Shown one piece after another: positions 6,874-7,704 of a DNA stretch of 7,704 bases. A program made the translations under genes and the position numbers. The stretch spans positions 1-7,704 of the forward strand of contig CAZJGK010000112.1 of NCBI GenBank assembly GCA_964545545.1. The letters run 5' to 3'. Position 1 is the stretch's first letter. The number at the start of each line of letters is the position of its first letter. The notes below the pieces were generated by a model. It saw only the letters and a program-made list of their open reading frames with translations. It made no database searches and was not told where the DNA came from. This DNA is from JAHJTW01 sp964545545. GTDB taxonomy: Bacteria; Krumholzibacteriota; Krumholzibacteriia; LZORAL124-64-63.

Positions 6874-6932
6874 GGCGGCAGACTTCGGCTTGCATCGTTA
6901 GTTTCCGCTGCAGACCCGGCCATGCTGCTGCC
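6874..6932 (+). other. possible long-range stem in the gap before the FKBP gene
   Basis: GGCGGCAG (6874-6881) can pair over 8 bp, with one G-U wobble, with CTGCTGCC (6925-6932) across a 43-nt loop. The loop also holds a second copy of GCAGAC (6910-6915; first copy 6878-6883). The 155-nt gap 6826-6980 shows no convincing terminator after the carboxypeptidase stop and no clear promoter boxes. The pairing may be chance in GC-rich sequence. Confidence 0.15.
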
Positions 6933-6963
6933 ATGATTCGGTTCTGTTTTCGTTAAGCAGCGT

Positions 6964-6971
6964 GGGAAGGG
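6964..6971 (+). promoter_or_regulatory. Shine-Dalgarno deciding the FKBP start
   Basis: GGGAAGGG ends 9 nt before ATG 6981, a normal spacing. It lies only 3 nt from the alternative TTG at 6975. The start is therefore taken at 6981. Confidence 0.65.
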
Positions 6972-6980
6972 TATTTGACC

Positions 6981-7400
6981 ATGATCGATGCCGGCAAGAC
7001 CGTGAAGGTCCACTACAAAGGCACTCTGAGCGACGGGAGCACGTTCGATAGCTCCGAAGGCCGCGATCCCATTGAATTCGTCATCGGTGAAGGCTCCGTC
7101 ATCCCCGGTTTCGAGAATGCCGTGACGGCCATGGACGTCGCAGAAACCAAGATCATCACGATCCCCAGCGCCGAAGCCTATGGCGAGGCCCGCGAAGATA
7201 TGATCGGCCAGATCCCCCGCGCCGACCTGCCCGACGACATGGAACCCGAAATTGGCCTGATCCTGCAGATGGAATCACCCGAGCGCTCCATCCCCGTCCG
7301 CATTGTCGATCTGACCGAGGAAATGGTCACCCTGGATGCAAATCATCCCCTGGCGGGACAGGATCTGATTTTCGAACTGACCCTGGTGGCTATTGACTGA
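6981..7400 (+). CDS. FKBP-type peptidyl-prolyl isomerase (SlpA/FkpB/SlyD type)
   Basis: This is a 139-residue protein that catalyses cis-trans isomerisation of Xaa-Pro bonds and probably acts as a folding helper. The FKBP core is clear: VKVHYKGTLSDGSTFDSS (8-25), then the EFVIGEGSVIPGFENAV strand-helix signature (32-48), and the final strands NHPLAGQDLIFELTLV (121-136). Between about residues 70 and 118 lies an insert (..IPRADLP....) in the flap, as in SlyD and SlpA/FkpB, where it works as a chaperone domain. The length fits the SlpA/FkpB class. The His/Cys-rich metal-binding tail of E. coli SlyD is absent. No signal peptide is present, so it is cytoplasmic. It could be an independent housekeeping gene, since a 155-nt gap precedes it and a terminator-like hairpin begins at its stop. 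Confidence 0.93.
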   Translation: MIDAGKTVKVHYKGTLSDGSTFDSSEGRDPIEFVIGEGSVIPGFENAVTAMDVAETKIITIPSAEAYGEAREDMIGQIPRADLPDDMEPEIGLILQMESPERSIPVRIVDLTEEMVTLDANHPLAGQDLIFELTLVAID

Positions 7401-7430
7401 TGGCCGGATAGCCGGTCATGAGAATATTTT
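7400..7430 (+). terminator. intrinsic terminator-like hairpin overlapping the FKBP stop codon
   Basis: ATGGCCGG (7400-7407) pairs with CCGGTCAT (7412-7419) over 8 bp with one G-T wobble, around an ATAG loop. The A-T-rich GAGAATATTTT (7420-7430) follows. The first stem base is the last base of the TGA stop. The T run is short and displaced, so efficiency is uncertain. It could instead reduce read-through into the membrane-protein gene. Confidence 0.42.
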
Positions 7431-7449
7431 GCTGCCTGTGAAATATGCC

Positions 7450-7704
7450 ATGAATCGCCTACTCACCGCTCTGCGGAACTACGGTGACGCCCTGCGGCCC
7501 ATGGCCGGGGCCGTCTTCCTCCACCTGCCCCTGCTGTTTGCCATCTTCTGGAGCAATCAGCGCGGCGCCGCGTTGACCCCCCTGAAGGCCTTCTATCTGA
7601 CCGGCATCGTGCTGGGTTATTACCTGTTGCCGGTGCTGATGGTGTTGGCGGTCACGGGGATGATCGCGGTGGTCAGCAAAAGAGGCGCTTTTCTCGCCGC
7701 CAGC
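7450..7704 (+). CDS. multi-pass membrane protein, N-terminal part (3' end outside window)
   Basis: An open frame of 85 codons runs off the window edge with no stop. The N-terminus MNRLLTALRNYGDALRP is amphipathic and basic. Two hydrophobic segments follow: about 19-35 (AGAVFLHLPLLFAIFWS) and about 48-75 (FYLTGIVLGYYLLPVLMVLAV..). KR at 77-78 comes directly after the second. The pattern suggests an inner-membrane protein with further helices beyond the window. I do not recognise the family. The start is uncertain. ATG 7450 is preferred, but GTG 7438 and TTG 7429 are in frame and none has a good Shine-Dalgarno. The gene starts 49 nt after the FKBP stop, beyond the hairpin. Confidence 0.6.
   Translation, partial: MNRLLTALRNYGDALRPMAGAVFLHLPLLFAIFWSNQRGAALTPLKAFYLTGIVLGYYLLPVLMVLAVTGMIAVVSKRGAFLAAS

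Noticed and set aside
7418..7441. Tiny ORF ATG 7418 to TGA before the membrane protein
   Set aside because: Only seven codons, no ribosome site, and it overlaps the terminator-like hairpin. There is no sign of a leader-peptide design.

Overview
The window reads as chromosomal DNA of a GC-rich bacterium. It probably belongs to the Fibrobacterota-Chlorobiota-Bacteroidota (FCB) superphylum or one of its uncultured high-GC relatives, such as Krumholzibacteriota- or Eisenbacteria-like lineages. The main clue is the C-terminus of the secreted carboxypeptidase. It has a WPNPFNP..TTI.F.LP opening and a SGVYFARM.. / ..GKLTLMK ending, the pattern of FlgD-Ig-like / type IX secretion (T9SS type A) sorting tails in that group. 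Standard stop codons are used (TGA and TAA both end genes), and strong third-position GC bias produces long false ORFs on the opposite strand. The phylum is inference. All genes I accept are on the + strand.

Layout. (1) Positions 2-829 hold the 3' part of a predicted secreted beta-sandwich repeat protein. (2) Positions 826-2469 hold a lipoprotein built from the same repeat units. It overlaps gene 1 by 4 nt (ATGA) and has its own Shine-Dalgarno, so the two form a tandem paralogous, translationally coupled pair. (3) After a 101-nt gap, positions 2571-4373 encode a 600-residue cytoplasmic protein without a familiar name. I read it as a divergent nitronate monooxygenase/FabK-like FMN TIM barrel with a cysteine-rich segment, and it is the most interesting gene here. 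(4) After a 160-nt gap with weak promoter- and terminator-like signals, positions 4534-6825 encode a secreted zinc carboxypeptidase of the M14 N/E (regulatory, carboxypeptidase-E-like) branch. All catalytic residues can be located, and it is followed by a transthyretin-like domain, a jelly-roll-like domain and a sorting tail. (5) Positions 6981-7400 encode a small SlpA/FkpB/SlyD-type FKBP prolyl isomerase, with a terminator-like hairpin that begins at its stop codon. (6) From 7450 to the window edge is the start of a multi-pass membrane protein.

Functionally this looks like ordinary chromosome rather than a mobile island. Three of the six genes encode cell-surface or secreted products (two repeat proteins, one protease) and one encodes a small prolyl isomerase. 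There is no obvious single pathway. I saw no tRNA, rRNA, CRISPR array, insertion sequence or attachment site.
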